Assembly (NCBI GenBank): GCA_030150265.1
Contig: JASLGG010000023.1
Span: 62,001 to 126,000 of the forward strand
Direction of reading: 5' to 3'
From: Protaetiibacter sp.
Lineage (GTDB): Bacteria > Actinomycetota > Actinomycetes > Actinomycetales > Microbacteriaceae
DNA: 64,000 bases
The position numbers and the translations under genes were made by a program. This document shows, one piece after another, positions 7,931 through 16,831 of the stretch (position 1 is the first letter of the stretch; every line of letters begins with the position of its first letter). A model generated the notes under the pieces. That model saw only the letters and a list, made by a program, of their open reading frames with translations, was not told the DNA's origin and made no database searches.

Positions 7931-8902
7931 ATGACCGCACCGACGCGATCGACGCTCGCGCTCGACATCGGCGGCACCAAGCTCGCCGTCGGCGTCGTCG
8001 ATCCGGACGGCCGAGTCACCGCCCTGCGGATCACCCCCACCCGCAAGGAGGAGGGGCACGCGGCCGTCGTGCGGCGCCTCTTCGACCTCGCGCACGCCTC
8101 GCTCGCCGAGGCCGGCCTCCCCGCCGTCGACGCCGTCGGCATCAGCTGCGGCGGGCCCCTCGACGCCGAGGCCGGCATCGTGCACCGCCCCCTCAACCTC
8201 CCCGACTGGGACGGCGTGCCGCTCGGCGAGCTCGCCGCCGAGGAGTTCGGCGTGCCGGCCCACCTCGTGAACGACGCCACCGCCGGGATGATCGCGGAGC
8301 ACCGCCACGGCGCCGCGCACGGCGCACGGGACGCCCTCTACCTGACGCTCTCGACCGGCGTCGGAGGCGGCGCGATCGTCGGCGGGAGGCTGCATCGGGG
8401 CGCCGCACGCAACGGCGGCGAGTTCGGGCACGTCATGGTCAGGCCCGGAGGCCGCTTCTGCACGTGCGGACGGCGCGGATGCCTCGAGGCCTACGCATCC
8501 GGCACCTCGATCGCGATCCGGGCCCGCGATGCCGTCGCCGCAGCCGAGGCGCCGACCGTGCTCGCGGCGCTCGGCACCGTCCGCGCCGAGGATGTCGTGG
8601 CGGCCGTCGCGGCGGGCGACGACGTGGCCCGCGCGCTGTGGGACGAGACCACCGCCGCCATCGGCCAGGCAGTCACCGACCTCGTGAACACCTTCGAGCC
8701 CGAGGTCGTCGTGCTCGGCGGAGGCGTCACCCGGGCGGGCGCCCTGCTGCTCGACCCCGTGCGCGCCCACGTGTCGCGCTGGGCGATGCCGCCCGCGGCC
8801 GCCGCCGTGCGCATCGAGTTCGCCGCACTCGGCGAGGCCGTGTGCGTCGTCGGCGCGGCCGTCCACGCCGCCGACCGGAGCGAGGAGCCCAGCCATGCCT
8901 GA
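7931..8902 (+). CDS. ROK-family sugar kinase (glucokinase/GlcNAc or mannose kinase type)
   Basis: 323 residues. ALDIGGTKLAVGVV (10-23) is the phosphate-binding loop of the ROK fold, and the Cys-x-Cys-Gly-x2-Gly-Cys zinc motif (CTCGRRGCLE, from about residue 177) and NGGEFGH are present. There is no N-terminal winged helix, so this is a kinase, not a NagC-type repressor. It should phosphorylate a hexose released in the cytoplasm; the neighbours (GH84, GH38, SIS isomerase) make GlcNAc or mannose the best guesses. It is the first gene of an operon running to 15701, overlapping the next gene by eight bases. A close paralogue lies at 20971-21915. Confidence 0.9.
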   Translation: MTAPTRSTLALDIGGTKLAVGVVDPDGRVTALRITPTRKEEGHAAVVRRLFDLAHASLAEAGLPAVDAVGISCGGPLDAEAGIVHRPLNLPDWDGVPLGELAAEEFGVPAHLVNDATAGMIAEHRHGAAHGARDALYLTLSTGVGGGAIVGGRLHRGAARNGGEFGHVMVRPGGRFCTCGRRGCLEAYASGTSIAIRARDAVAAAEAPTVLAALGTVRAEDVVAAVAAGDDVARALWDETTAAIGQAVTDLVNTFEPEVVVLGGGVTRAGALLLDPVRAHVSRWAMPPAAAAVRIEFAALGEAVCVVGAAVHAADRSEEPSHA

Positions 8903-9500
8903 ACCGACGGTTCCCGTCGTCCCCGACTGGATGCGCGCGCAGCTCGCCGACCACCGCGAGGTCGCCGAGCGGGTCGCCGAGCTGCTGCCGGAGGTGCGCC
9001 GCACGGCCGACGCGCTCATCCGCGCCTTCGGCGAGGGCGGCATCCTCTACACCTTCGGCAACGGCGGCAGCGCCGCCGACGCGCAGCACTTCACGGGCGA
9101 GATCATCGGCCACTACAAGCGCGACCGCCGGCCGCTGCCCGCCGTGACCCTCTCGACCGACACCACCACGATGACCTGCATCGCGAACGACTACTCCTAT
9201 GACGACGTCTTCGCGCGCCAGGTGCAGGCGCTCGCGCGCCCCGCGGATGTCGTGGCCGCCTTCACCACGAGCGGACGCAGCGCGAACGTGGTCACCGCGC
9301 TCGCCGCCGCCCGGGCAGCCGGGGCGACGACCGTGCTCTTCGGGGGCGGTGACGGGGGCCCCGCCCTCGAGCACGCCGACCTCGCGCTCGTGGTGCCGAG
9401 CTCGACGACGCCGCGCATCCAGGAGATGCACACCTTCATGCTCCACGCGATCAGCGAGATGATCGACGCGTGGGCCGACGACGACCGGGAGTACCTGTGA
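8895..9500 (+). CDS. SIS-domain phosphosugar isomerase, GmhA/DiaA-like
   Basis: 201 residues consisting of one SIS domain. FGNGGSAADAQHFTGE (about 54-69) and TTSGRSANVV match the sugar-phosphate-binding loops of GmhA (sedoheptulose-7-phosphate isomerase) and DiaA. The late HTFMLHAISEMID helix supplies the conserved His. No other heptose-pathway genes are nearby, and the protein sits between a sugar kinase and an alpha-mannosidase, so an aldose-ketose isomerisation of the sugar phosphate made by the upstream kinase is more plausible than heptose synthesis. The start lies inside the end of the kinase gene (eight-base overlap). Confidence 0.82.
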   Translation: MPEPTVPVVPDWMRAQLADHREVAERVAELLPEVRRTADALIRAFGEGGILYTFGNGGSAADAQHFTGEIIGHYKRDRRPLPAVTLSTDTTTMTCIANDYSYDDVFARQVQALARPADVVAAFTTSGRSANVVTALAAARAAGATTVLFGGGDGGPALEHADLALVVPSSTTPRIQEMHTFMLHAISEMIDAWADDDREYL

Positions 9501-12064
9501 GCACCGCGCCGCGATCCGACGCGCCCCTCTCCAACGCCCCCTCGGGCTTCCGCCCCGAGACCGTGCCGGCGGCGCCCCGCCCGGCCGCGACGCCGAAGCG
9601 CGTGCTGCACATGATCGGCAACTCTCACCTCGACCCGGTGTGGCTGTGGCCGTGGCAGGAGGGCTACCAGGAGGCACGCGCCACCTTCCGCTCGGTGCTC
9701 GACCGCATGGAGGAGTACCCCGACTTCGTCTTCACGTGCGATCAGATCGTGCTGCTGTCGTGGGTGGAGGAGCAGGACCCCGAGCTCTTCGCCCGCATCC
9801 AGGAGCGCGTGGCCGAGGGCCGCTGGGTCAACGCGGGCGGCTGGTGGGTCGAGCCGGACAACAACATGCCGATGGGCGAGTCGTTCGCGCGCCAGGGCCT
9901 GTACGGCCAGCGCTACCTGCTCTCGCGCTTCGGCAGGCTCGCCGAGGTCGGCATGAACGTCGACCCCTTCGGCCACAACGGGATGCTGCCGCAGATCCTG
10001 CGCGGCCACCGCCTCGACTCCTACATGTTCCTGCGGCCCGGCAAGCACGAGTCCGATCTCGACGACTCGCTGTTCTGGTGGGAGGCGCCCGACGGCTCGC
10101 GTGTGCTCGCCTACCGCATCCCCTTCGAGTACTGCTCCCCGCCGGGGGATGTGGCCTGGCAGACCGAGAAGTCGATCGCCCAGCTCGACTCCTCGCTCGG
10201 GGAGGGCATGGTGTTCTACGGTGTCGGCAACCACGGCGGCGGCCCCACCAAGGCCAACATCGACTCGATCCACCGCTACGACCGCATGGGCACCTTCGGG
10301 AGGATGAAGATGTCGAGTCCGCGTGAGTACTTCGACGAGATGCTCGCGCGCGGGCCGGCCTTCCTCGACTCCCTCGGCGTGCGCCGCGACGACCTGCAGC
10401 ACCACGCGCCCGGATGCTATTCCGCGCACTCGGGCATCAAGGCCTGGCAGCGGCGTGCGCAGTTCAACGTTCTCAACGCGGAGCGCTGGGCGGCCGTCTC
10501 GGCGCTCGACTCGGGCGTCGACTACCCGCGCGAGGACCTCGAGCGCGCCTGGAAGCAGGTGCTCTTCAACCAGTTCCACGACATCCTGCCGGGCTCGGCG
10601 ATCGAGCAGTCCTACGACGACGCGCGGGATCAGCTCGGCGAGGCGGTCGCGATCTCGAAGCGCATCATCACGCGCGCCCACAACCTGATCGCCGCGCGCA
10701 TCGACATCCCCTTCGAGGCGGCGACCCAGCCGGTCGTCGTCTTCAACCCCCACCCCTGGGCGGTCGAGGAGGATGTCGAGCTGCAGTACGGCGTGCAGCC
10801 CACGGGCGTGCACGTGGTCGACGGCGAGGGCGTCACCACCGTCTCGCAGCGCGTGCAGTCGACGGCGACCACGGATGACAAGGGCCGCGGCGCGGTCGCC
10901 TTCCGTGCCAGCCTGCCCCCCTTCGGCTACCGCCTCTACCGCCTGCGCCCCGGCCCCGCGCTCGACCCGGCGCCCTCGCGCGGCCTCGTCGTGAGCGAGA
11001 CGGTGCTCGAGAACGAGTTCCTGCGGGCCGAGCTCGACCCGGCCACGGGGTGGCTCAGCTCTCTGCTCGACAAGGAGTCGGGCGTCGACCTCGTCGCCGG
11101 CGCACCGGGCGAGACGCACACCCAGATCTGCGACGACCCGACCGACACCTGGGGCCACCGCGTCATCTCCTACGCCTGGGAGGGCGCGCCGATGACGGTG
11201 GACCGGATCGCCGTGCGCGAGTCGGGCGCGCTGCGCGCGAGCATCCGCGTCGAGCGCTCCTGGGGCCGATCGACCCTCGTCGAGGAGTTCGTGCTCGGGC
11301 ACGACGCGCGCGCCCTGCGCGTCGAGGTCACCCTCGACTGGCGCGAGCAGGCCCACCTGCTGAAGCTGCGCTTCCCGACCGCGCTCGAGGCCCCGAAGGC
11401 CACCTACGAGATCCCGTTCGGGGAGCTCGAGCGCCCCGTCGACGGGGCGGAGGAGCCGGCCCAGTCGTGGGTCGACCTCACGGGCACGATCGACGGCGCC
11501 CCGGCCGGCCTCACGGTCGTCGCGACCGACAAGCACGGCTGGGACGTCTCGCCGGGCGACGCCCCGAGCATCGGCATCACCGCGGTGCGCAGCCCCGTCT
11601 ACTCCTGGCACGACCCGCGCCTGCTCGACGACTCGGGCATCTACTCCTTCCAGGACCAGGGCATCCAGCGCTTCCGCTACGAGCTCGTGCCGCATGCGGG
11701 CGACCACCGCGCCGCGCAGCCCGCGCGCCGGGCGATCGAGCTCGGCCAGCGCGTGCGCGCGATGCTCGAGTCGTTCCACGAGGGCCCGCTCGGCCCCGAG
11801 GGCTCCTTCGCCGACGACGGCCGCGGCGCCGTGCTCGTCACCGCGATCAAGGGCTCGGAGGATGCGGCCGACGGCCCCGGCGGCGCGGACCTCATCGTGC
11901 GCGCGGTCGAGACCCGCGGCGAGACGAGCGACGCGACGATCGAGCTGCCGCTCGTGGGCCGCACGATCGAGGCGCGCTTCGAGCCGTACCGCATCCGCAC
12001 CTTCCGCGTGCCCCGCGAGGGCGACATCGTCGAGCTCGACCTGCTCGAGCTGCCCCTCGAGTGA
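9497..12064 (+). CDS. GH38 alpha-mannosidase, cytoplasmic
   Basis: 855 residues starting at a GTG that overlaps the previous stop (GTGA). The GH38 zinc-site segment GNSHLDPVWLWPWQEGYQE is at about residues 41-59, and the catalytic nucleophile Asp is in NVDPFGHNGML near residue 155. The central helical region and the C-terminal beta domains (from about 420 to 855) complete the family's usual size. No signal peptide is present, so it trims mannosides after uptake, releasing mannose for the kinase and isomerase encoded just before it. It ends one base into the next start (TGATG). Linkage specificity (alpha-1,2, 1,3 or 1,6) cannot be read from sequence. Confidence 0.93.
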   Translation: MSTAPRSDAPLSNAPSGFRPETVPAAPRPAATPKRVLHMIGNSHLDPVWLWPWQEGYQEARATFRSVLDRMEEYPDFVFTCDQIVLLSWVEEQDPELFARIQERVAEGRWVNAGGWWVEPDNNMPMGESFARQGLYGQRYLLSRFGRLAEVGMNVDPFGHNGMLPQILRGHRLDSYMFLRPGKHESDLDDSLFWWEAPDGSRVLAYRIPFEYCSPPGDVAWQTEKSIAQLDSSLGEGMVFYGVGNHGGGPTKANIDSIHRYDRMGTFGRMKMSSPREYFDEMLARGPAFLDSLGVRRDDLQHHAPGCYSAHSGIKAWQRRAQFNVLNAERWAAVSALDSGVDYPREDLERAWKQVLFNQFHDILPGSAIEQSYDDARDQLGEAVAISKRIITRAHNLIAARIDIPFEAATQPVVVFNPHPWAVEEDVELQYGVQPTGVHVVDGEGVTTVSQRVQSTATTDDKGRGAVAFRASLPPFGYRLYRLRPGPALDPAPSRGLVVSETVLENEFLRAELDPATGWLSSLLDKESGVDLVAGAPGETHTQICDDPTDTWGHRVISYAWEGAPMTVDRIAVRESGALRASIRVERSWGRSTLVEEFVLGHDARALRVEVTLDWREQAHLLKLRFPTALEAPKATYEIPFGELERPVDGAEEPAQSWVDLTGTIDGAPAGLTVVATDKHGWDVSPGDAPSIGITAVRSPVYSWHDPRLLDDSGIYSFQDQGIQRFRYELVPHAGDHRAAQPARRAIELGQRVRAMLESFHEGPLGPEGSFADDGRGAVLVTAIKGSEDAADGPGGADLIVRAVETRGETSDATIELPLVGRTIEARFEPYRIRTFRVPREGDIVELDLLELPLE

Positions 12065-13926
12065 TGCCCGACCCGGCTCCGGAACCGCGCGTCGAGATCC
12101 TCGACGCGGATGCCGCGGCGTTCTCCGTCGAGCTGCGCGCCGAGGCGGCCGGATCGGGAACCGCGTACGAGGTCGAGGTCGCCTACCGCGGTGCCGAGCC
12201 GGTCGACGCCGCCGTCCGGGTGACGCTCGCGCTCGACGCGCCCGAGGCGTGGGTGCTCATCCCGGGCGCCTTCTACGGCGAGAACCGGCCGGCGGCGAAC
12301 GACCGTGTCTTCCCGCGCTTCGAGCTCGGGGCGACGACCCCCGCCCAGCACGCCGCGATGGTGAGCGACGAGTGGCACCTCCGGGCCGACCGCGCGGCGA
12401 CGCCCGCCGTGTTCTGCTGGGCCGGACCGGGGCTGCCGGGCACGGTGCTCGTGGCCGAGGAAATCGGCGAGCTCGGCGAGCAGGCGATCGGCTTCGCGGT
12501 CCGCGACGGCCGCGCGGCCCTCGCGCTCACGGCGCCCGCCCGCGAGTACCCGGTCTCCTACTACGGCGACGGCGAGCCCCGCGACCCCGAGGTGCAGACG
12601 CATCGCTTCGAGCCCGGCGAGACGGTGACCCTCCAGGTGCGCGTGCTGCCGCTCTCGGCCGACCGCCACGACTACGACCGCGTGCTGCGCGAGCTGCACG
12701 CCGAGGCGCGCGAGCGCTCCCCGCAGCACCCCTGGACGGATGCGCACGAGGCCGCCGCGATCGCCGCCGAGGGCCTCGTGCGCTGGCACTACGACCCGGA
12801 CCCGGGCGTGCTGCTCGAGACGGTCGGCTTCGACCGCGAGGTCTCGGGCGGCGACGGCCGGCCCGTCGACCGGCAGGCCATGCACGTGGGCTGGGTCAGC
12901 GGCATCCCATGGGCGACCGCGCTGCTGCGTCACGGCATCCGGGTCGGCGACGAGCGGGCGGCGGATGCGGCCCGCCGGGTGATCGACTTCTGCACCGCCG
13001 AGCTCTCCCCCTCCGGCACCTTCTGGGGCACCTGGTACCGTGGGCGCGGCTGGAGTCAGAGCTGGACCCGCCTCCCCAACGGCCTGCACGCCCGCACCCT
13101 CGGCGAGGCGACCGACTTCCTCATCCGGGCGCTCGCGCTCGACGACCGGCCGCAGTGGCGCGTCGCCGCCCGCTCCAACCTGGATGCGATGGTCGCCCGG
13201 CAGCGCGCCGACGGCGCCCTCGGCCTCATCCACGACGCGACGACCGGCGAGGTGCTCTCCTGGGAGGGCACCGCCGCGCTCGCCTGGGTGCCCGCGCTCG
13301 TCGCGGCCCGCGACTGGGACGCCCGCTACCTGCCCGCGGCCGAACGCGCCGGGGCGTACTACGCGGATGCCGTGCGCGCCGAGTACCTGCACGGCGCCCC
13401 CGAGGACGTGGACCTCGCCCCCACGAGCGAGGACGGCTACGTCGCCGTCATGGCCTACTGCGCGCTGCATCGCGCGACCGGCGAGGCGCGCTGGCTCGAC
13501 CTCGCCCGCCGCGCCGCCGAGTGGACCTTCACCTTCCGCTACTCCTACGACGTCGCCTTCGCGCCGCTCACGCCGCTCGGCGCGTACGGCTTCCGCACCC
13601 GAGGCGCCGATCAGGCCTCCAGCTCCAACCAGCACCTGCACGCCTATGGGCTCATCTGCACGGAGGAGCTGCTCGAGCTGAGCGAGTGGACCGGCGACGA
13701 CTGGTATCGCATCCGGGCCGAGGAGGCCTTCGCGTGCTTCCGGCAGCTGCTGCCGCGGCACGACGGCGAGCTGAACGCCTACCGCGGCATGATCACCGAG
13801 CGCTACTACCAGACCGAGTGCTTCCAGCCGAAGGGCATGATGCTGACCCTCTCGCACGCCTGGTCGGCGGGCGTGCTGCTGCTGGCCTGCGAGGACCTGA
13901 TCGCGAGGGGGGCGACCGCGGCATGA
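12064..13926 (+). CDS. Putative six-hairpin glycosidase-like protein, family unassigned
   Basis: 620 residues. Residues 1-200 look like a beta-sandwich (alternating hydrophobic strands, NRPAANDRVFPRF). From about 210 onward the protein is alpha-helical with repeated Trp/Tyr-rich helices (GTWYRGRGWSQSWTRLPNG, SWEGTAALAW, PTSEDGYVAVMAYCALH) as in (alpha/alpha)6-barrel enzymes such as GH127/GH88-like hydrolases. Acidic residues in SEDGY and DQASSSNQHLHAYG could form the active site. No signal peptide is present. It is translationally coupled on both sides (TGATG with the mannosidase, ATGA with the ABC protein), so it probably removes a further decoration of the same oligosaccharide. The family could not be named. 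Confidence 0.6.
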   Translation: MPDPAPEPRVEILDADAAAFSVELRAEAAGSGTAYEVEVAYRGAEPVDAAVRVTLALDAPEAWVLIPGAFYGENRPAANDRVFPRFELGATTPAQHAAMVSDEWHLRADRAATPAVFCWAGPGLPGTVLVAEEIGELGEQAIGFAVRDGRAALALTAPAREYPVSYYGDGEPRDPEVQTHRFEPGETVTLQVRVLPLSADRHDYDRVLRELHAEARERSPQHPWTDAHEAAAIAAEGLVRWHYDPDPGVLLETVGFDREVSGGDGRPVDRQAMHVGWVSGIPWATALLRHGIRVGDERAADAARRVIDFCTAELSPSGTFWGTWYRGRGWSQSWTRLPNGLHARTLGEATDFLIRALALDDRPQWRVAARSNLDAMVARQRADGALGLIHDATTGEVLSWEGTAALAWVPALVAARDWDARYLPAAERAGAYYADAVRAEYLHGAPEDVDLAPTSEDGYVAVMAYCALHRATGEARWLDLARRAAEWTFTFRYSYDVAFAPLTPLGAYGFRTRGADQASSSNQHLHAYGLICTEELLELSEWTGDDWYRIRAEEAFACFRQLLPRHDGELNAYRGMITERYYQTECFQPKGMMLTLSHAWSAGVLLLACEDLIARGATAA

Positions 13927-15701
13927 CCGCACGCCCCCCGGACGACCGCACCGCGCCGATCACGCTGCCGACCCAGCGCCCCCCGATGCGCAGCCTGCTC
14001 AGCCTCGTGCTGCGGCACCGGCGGCGGATGCTGCTCATCATCCCGGCGTACGTCATCAAGGACAGCCCGCAGTGGCTGCTGCCCGTCATCACGGGCGCCG
14101 TCATCGACGTCGTCGCGACCCACGGCGCGCTGCACACGCTCGGCCTCTACGCGCTCGCCGCGGCGCTCGTGCTCGGCCAGAACTACCCGGTGGGCATCTT
14201 CTACAACGACCAGTGGAGCAGGGTCTACCGCCAGATCGGGGCCGACCTGCGCAACTCGCTCGTCGAACGGCTGCAGAACCTCTCGATCGGCTTCCACACC
14301 CGCGCGAGCTCCGCGGTCATCCAGACCAAGGTCGTGCGCGACGTCGAGAACATCGAGCAGATGCTGCAGGGCTCCTTCGCCCCCATCATGTCGGGCATCT
14401 GCATCCTGATCGGCGCGCTCACCATGACGGCGATCCAGGTGCCCGCCTTCATCGCCGTCTTCGCGCTCACCATCCCGATCGGCGTCGGGCTCGTCGTCGC
14501 GGTGCGCCGCGTCTCGCACCGCCGCAACGAGGCGTTCCGCCACCGCATGGAGGGCTTCTCGGCGCGTGTCGGCGAGATGGCCACGCTCATGCCGGTGACG
14601 CGCGCGCACGGCCTCGAGCAGGTCGCGGCCCGGCGGGTCGTCGACAGCGTCGAGGACGTGCGCGACGCCGCACACCTGCTCGACCAGCTCAACGGGCGCT
14701 TCGGCGCCGTGTCGTGGCTCATGTTCCAGCTGCTCACGATGTTCTGCCTGTGCGCCGCCGCCTTCGCCTCGCTCTCGGGCCTGCTCGCGATCACGCCGGG
14801 GCAGGTGGTGCTGCTGAGCTCCTACTTCACGATCCTCACCAACGCGATCGTCATGCTGCTGAATCTCGCCCCGACGCTCGCCCGCGGGCGCGAGTCGGTG
14901 CGCTCGATCGCCGAGGTGCTCGAGGACCCCGACCTGGAGCACAACCAGGGCAAGGCGACGCTCGACGCGGTGGAGGGCGTCATCCGGCTCGAGCACGTCG
15001 GCTTCGTCTACCCGGGCGACCGCCTGCTCGCCCTCGACGACGTCGACCTGCTGATCGAGCGCGGCGAGACGATCGCGTTCGTGGGGCCCAGCGGCTCGGG
15101 CAAGTCGACGCTGCTCAACCTCGTGCTCGGCTTCGTGCGCCCGACGCGCGGCCGCATCCTGCTCGACGGCCACGACATGGCGGCACTCGACCTGCGGCAG
15201 GTGCGCGGCTTCTTCTCGGTCGTGCCGCAGGAGTCGGTGATGTTCGAGGGCTCGATCCGCGAGAACGTCACCTACGGCTTCCCCGCGGTGCCCGACGAGC
15301 AGCTCGAGCAGGCGCTGCGCGACGCCAACGCCTGGGAGCTCATCGAGTCGCTCCCGGACGGATGGGACACGGTCGTCGGCCAGCGCGGCGCCCGGATGTC
15401 GGGGGGCCAGCGGCAGCGCCTCGCGATCGCGCGCGCCCTCATCCGCGACCCGCGCGTGCTGCTGCTCGACGAGGCGACCTCGGCGCTCGACTCGGAGTCG
15501 GAGTCGGCGGTGCAGGAGGCGCTCGAGCGGCTGCGGGCGGGGCGCACGACGCTCGTCGTCGCGCACCGGCTGAGCACCATCCGATCGGCCGACCGCATCG
15601 TGGTGCTCGAGCACGGTCGCGTCGTGGAGGTCGGGTCGCACGACGAGCTCGTGGCGGCCGATGGGCTCTACGCGCGTCTCGTGCGGGCGCAGAGGCTGTG
15701 A
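13923..15701 (+). CDS. Exporter-type ABC half-transporter (fused membrane and ATPase domains)
   Basis: 592 residues with an N-terminal six-helix membrane domain (about 20-330) and a C-terminal nucleotide-binding domain: Walker A GPSGSGKST (near 387), signature MSGGQRQRLAIARAL (near 491), Walker B LLLLDEATSALD (near 512) and switch His in VVAHRLST. The architecture is that of ABCB/MsbA-like exporters, working as a dimer. It is unusual as the last gene of an operon of cytoplasmic glycosidases: it overlaps the preceding gene by ATGA and is the only transporter in the 2-23 kb island. It might export a processed glycoconjugate or, less likely, import the substrate. Direction of transport is inference from family only. 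Confidence 0.88.
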   Translation: MTARPPDDRTAPITLPTQRPPMRSLLSLVLRHRRRMLLIIPAYVIKDSPQWLLPVITGAVIDVVATHGALHTLGLYALAAALVLGQNYPVGIFYNDQWSRVYRQIGADLRNSLVERLQNLSIGFHTRASSAVIQTKVVRDVENIEQMLQGSFAPIMSGICILIGALTMTAIQVPAFIAVFALTIPIGVGLVVAVRRVSHRRNEAFRHRMEGFSARVGEMATLMPVTRAHGLEQVAARRVVDSVEDVRDAAHLLDQLNGRFGAVSWLMFQLLTMFCLCAAAFASLSGLLAITPGQVVLLSSYFTILTNAIVMLLNLAPTLARGRESVRSIAEVLEDPDLEHNQGKATLDAVEGVIRLEHVGFVYPGDRLLALDDVDLLIERGETIAFVGPSGSGKSTLLNLVLGFVRPTRGRILLDGHDMAALDLRQVRGFFSVVPQESVMFEGSIRENVTYGFPAVPDEQLEQALRDANAWELIESLPDGWDTVVGQRGARMSGGQRQRLAIARALIRDPRVLLLDEATSALDSESESAVQEALERLRAGRTTLVVAHRLSTIRSADRIVVLEHGRVVEVGSHDELVAADGLYARLVRAQRL

Positions 15702-15770
15702 GGCAGGGGTGACCGGCGCCGCCCGGATCGCCCGCTAGGCTGGCGTCCCAGCAGTGGGAGGGAGCAGCGC

Positions 15771-16793
15771 ATGGGCGCATCCGAGCACCCGGTCCCCGGA
15801 CGCGTGACGATCAAGGAGGTCGCCGAGCGCGCCGGCGTGTCTCGCTCGACCGCATCGCGCGCCCTCGCGGGCACCGGGTACGTGGCCGAGCCGGTGCGCC
15901 AGCGCGTGCGGAAGGCCGCCGACGACCTCGGCTACGTCGTCGACGCGACCGCGCGCAGCCTCAAGCAGCGCTCGAGCCGGGTGATCGGAGTCGTGGTCTC
16001 CGACCTGCGCAACGCCTTCTACGCCGAACTCGCCTACGGCGCGGGCGAGCGGGCCCGTCGCGCCGGCTACACGATGCTGCTCATGGACGACGGCGGGAGC
16101 GCCGACGACGAGCTGGAGGCCGCCCGCGCCTTCGTCGCCTCGCGCGTGGCGGGCGTCGTGCTCACCCCCGTCGCGGGCGACGCCGTGGCGTTCCTGCAGC
16201 GGCAGCGGGTGCCGGTGGTCGAGGTGGACCGGGTCTTCGGCGACGCCGACGCGGTGGTCGTCGACAACCGCCACGCGGCGCGCGCGACGACCGAGCACCT
16301 GCTGAGCCTGGGGCACCGCCGGATCGCGCTCGTGATCGACGAGACCGACTGGACGACGGGGCGGGAGCGCCGGGCGGGCTTCGCGGACGCGCTGGAGGCG
16401 GCGGGCGTGCAGCCCGATCCCGGCCTCGTGGTGACCGCCGGATGGGATGCCGAGGCCGCCGAGCGCGTCGCGACGGAGCTGCTGTCGGGCGCCGATCGTC
16501 CCACCGCCGTCTTCGCCGCGAACAACCTGCTCGCTGAGGGCGTGTGGCGCGCGGCCCGGCGCCTCGGCCTCGAGATCCCCGACGACCTCAGCATCGTGGC
16601 CTTCGACGACGCACCGTGGATGAGCATGGTGCGTCCCGGCGTCACGGCGATCACGCAGGATGCGGCGGAGCTCGGGCGCGCCGCCGTCGAGCAGCTGCTC
16701 GCGCGGATCGCCGACCCCGATCGCCGCCCGCACACCGTGACGCTCCCCGCGGGGTTCGCGCGCCGGGAGTCGACGGCCCGGCCGGCGCGCTGA
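15771..16793 (+). CDS. LacI-family transcriptional repressor
   Basis: 340 residues. RVTIKEVAERAGVSRSTASR (about 11-30) is the N-terminal helix-turn-helix, followed by the hinge (TARSLKQRSSRVIGVVV) and a periplasmic-binding-protein-like sensor domain (FAANNLLAEGVW, VAFDDAPWMSMVRPGVTAI). GGGAGGGAG precedes the ATG, and TAGGCT at 15736-15741 may be its -10 element. The gene lies between two catabolic operons that each carry a TGGGAACGAT(C/G)TCA operator (7869 and 16804), so it is the best candidate for the repressor of both. The inducer is unknown but should be a mono- or oligosaccharide from the same pathway. Confidence 0.92.
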   Translation: MGASEHPVPGRVTIKEVAERAGVSRSTASRALAGTGYVAEPVRQRVRKAADDLGYVVDATARSLKQRSSRVIGVVVSDLRNAFYAELAYGAGERARRAGYTMLLMDDGGSADDELEAARAFVASRVAGVVLTPVAGDAVAFLQRQRVPVVEVDRVFGDADAVVVDNRHAARATTEHLLSLGHRRIALVIDETDWTTGRERRAGFADALEAAGVQPDPGLVVTAGWDAEAAERVATELLSGADRPTAVFAANNLLAEGVWRAARRLGLEIPDDLSIVAFDDAPWMSMVRPGVTAITQDAAELGRAAVEQLLARIADPDRRPHTVTLPAGFARRESTARPAR

Positions 16794-16803
16794 CCCTCCT
16801 CTC

Positions 16804-16825
16804 TGGGAACGATCTCAGATATCAT
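16804..16825 (+). promoter_or_regulatory. Type B LacI operator overlapping the promoter of a probably leaderless gene
   Basis: TGGGAACGATCTCA (16804-16817) is a nearly perfect CG-centred palindrome. It is followed at once by TATCAT (16820-16825), which sits where a -10 element would place the transcription start on the ATG at 16832. No Shine-Dalgarno sequence is visible, which fits a leaderless mRNA whose promoter is covered by the operator. Confidence 0.65.
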
Positions 16826-16831
16826 GTCGGC

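Noticed and set aside
8895..9500. GmhA of a heptose/LPS pathway
   Set aside because: No other heptose genes are present and a Gram-positive-type genome would not need LPS heptose; a catabolic SIS isomerase fits the operon better.
9197..11779. Long minus-strand open frame across the GH38 gene
   Set aside because: The plus-strand frame carries the complete GH38 signature; the antisense translation is low-complexity and has no domain.
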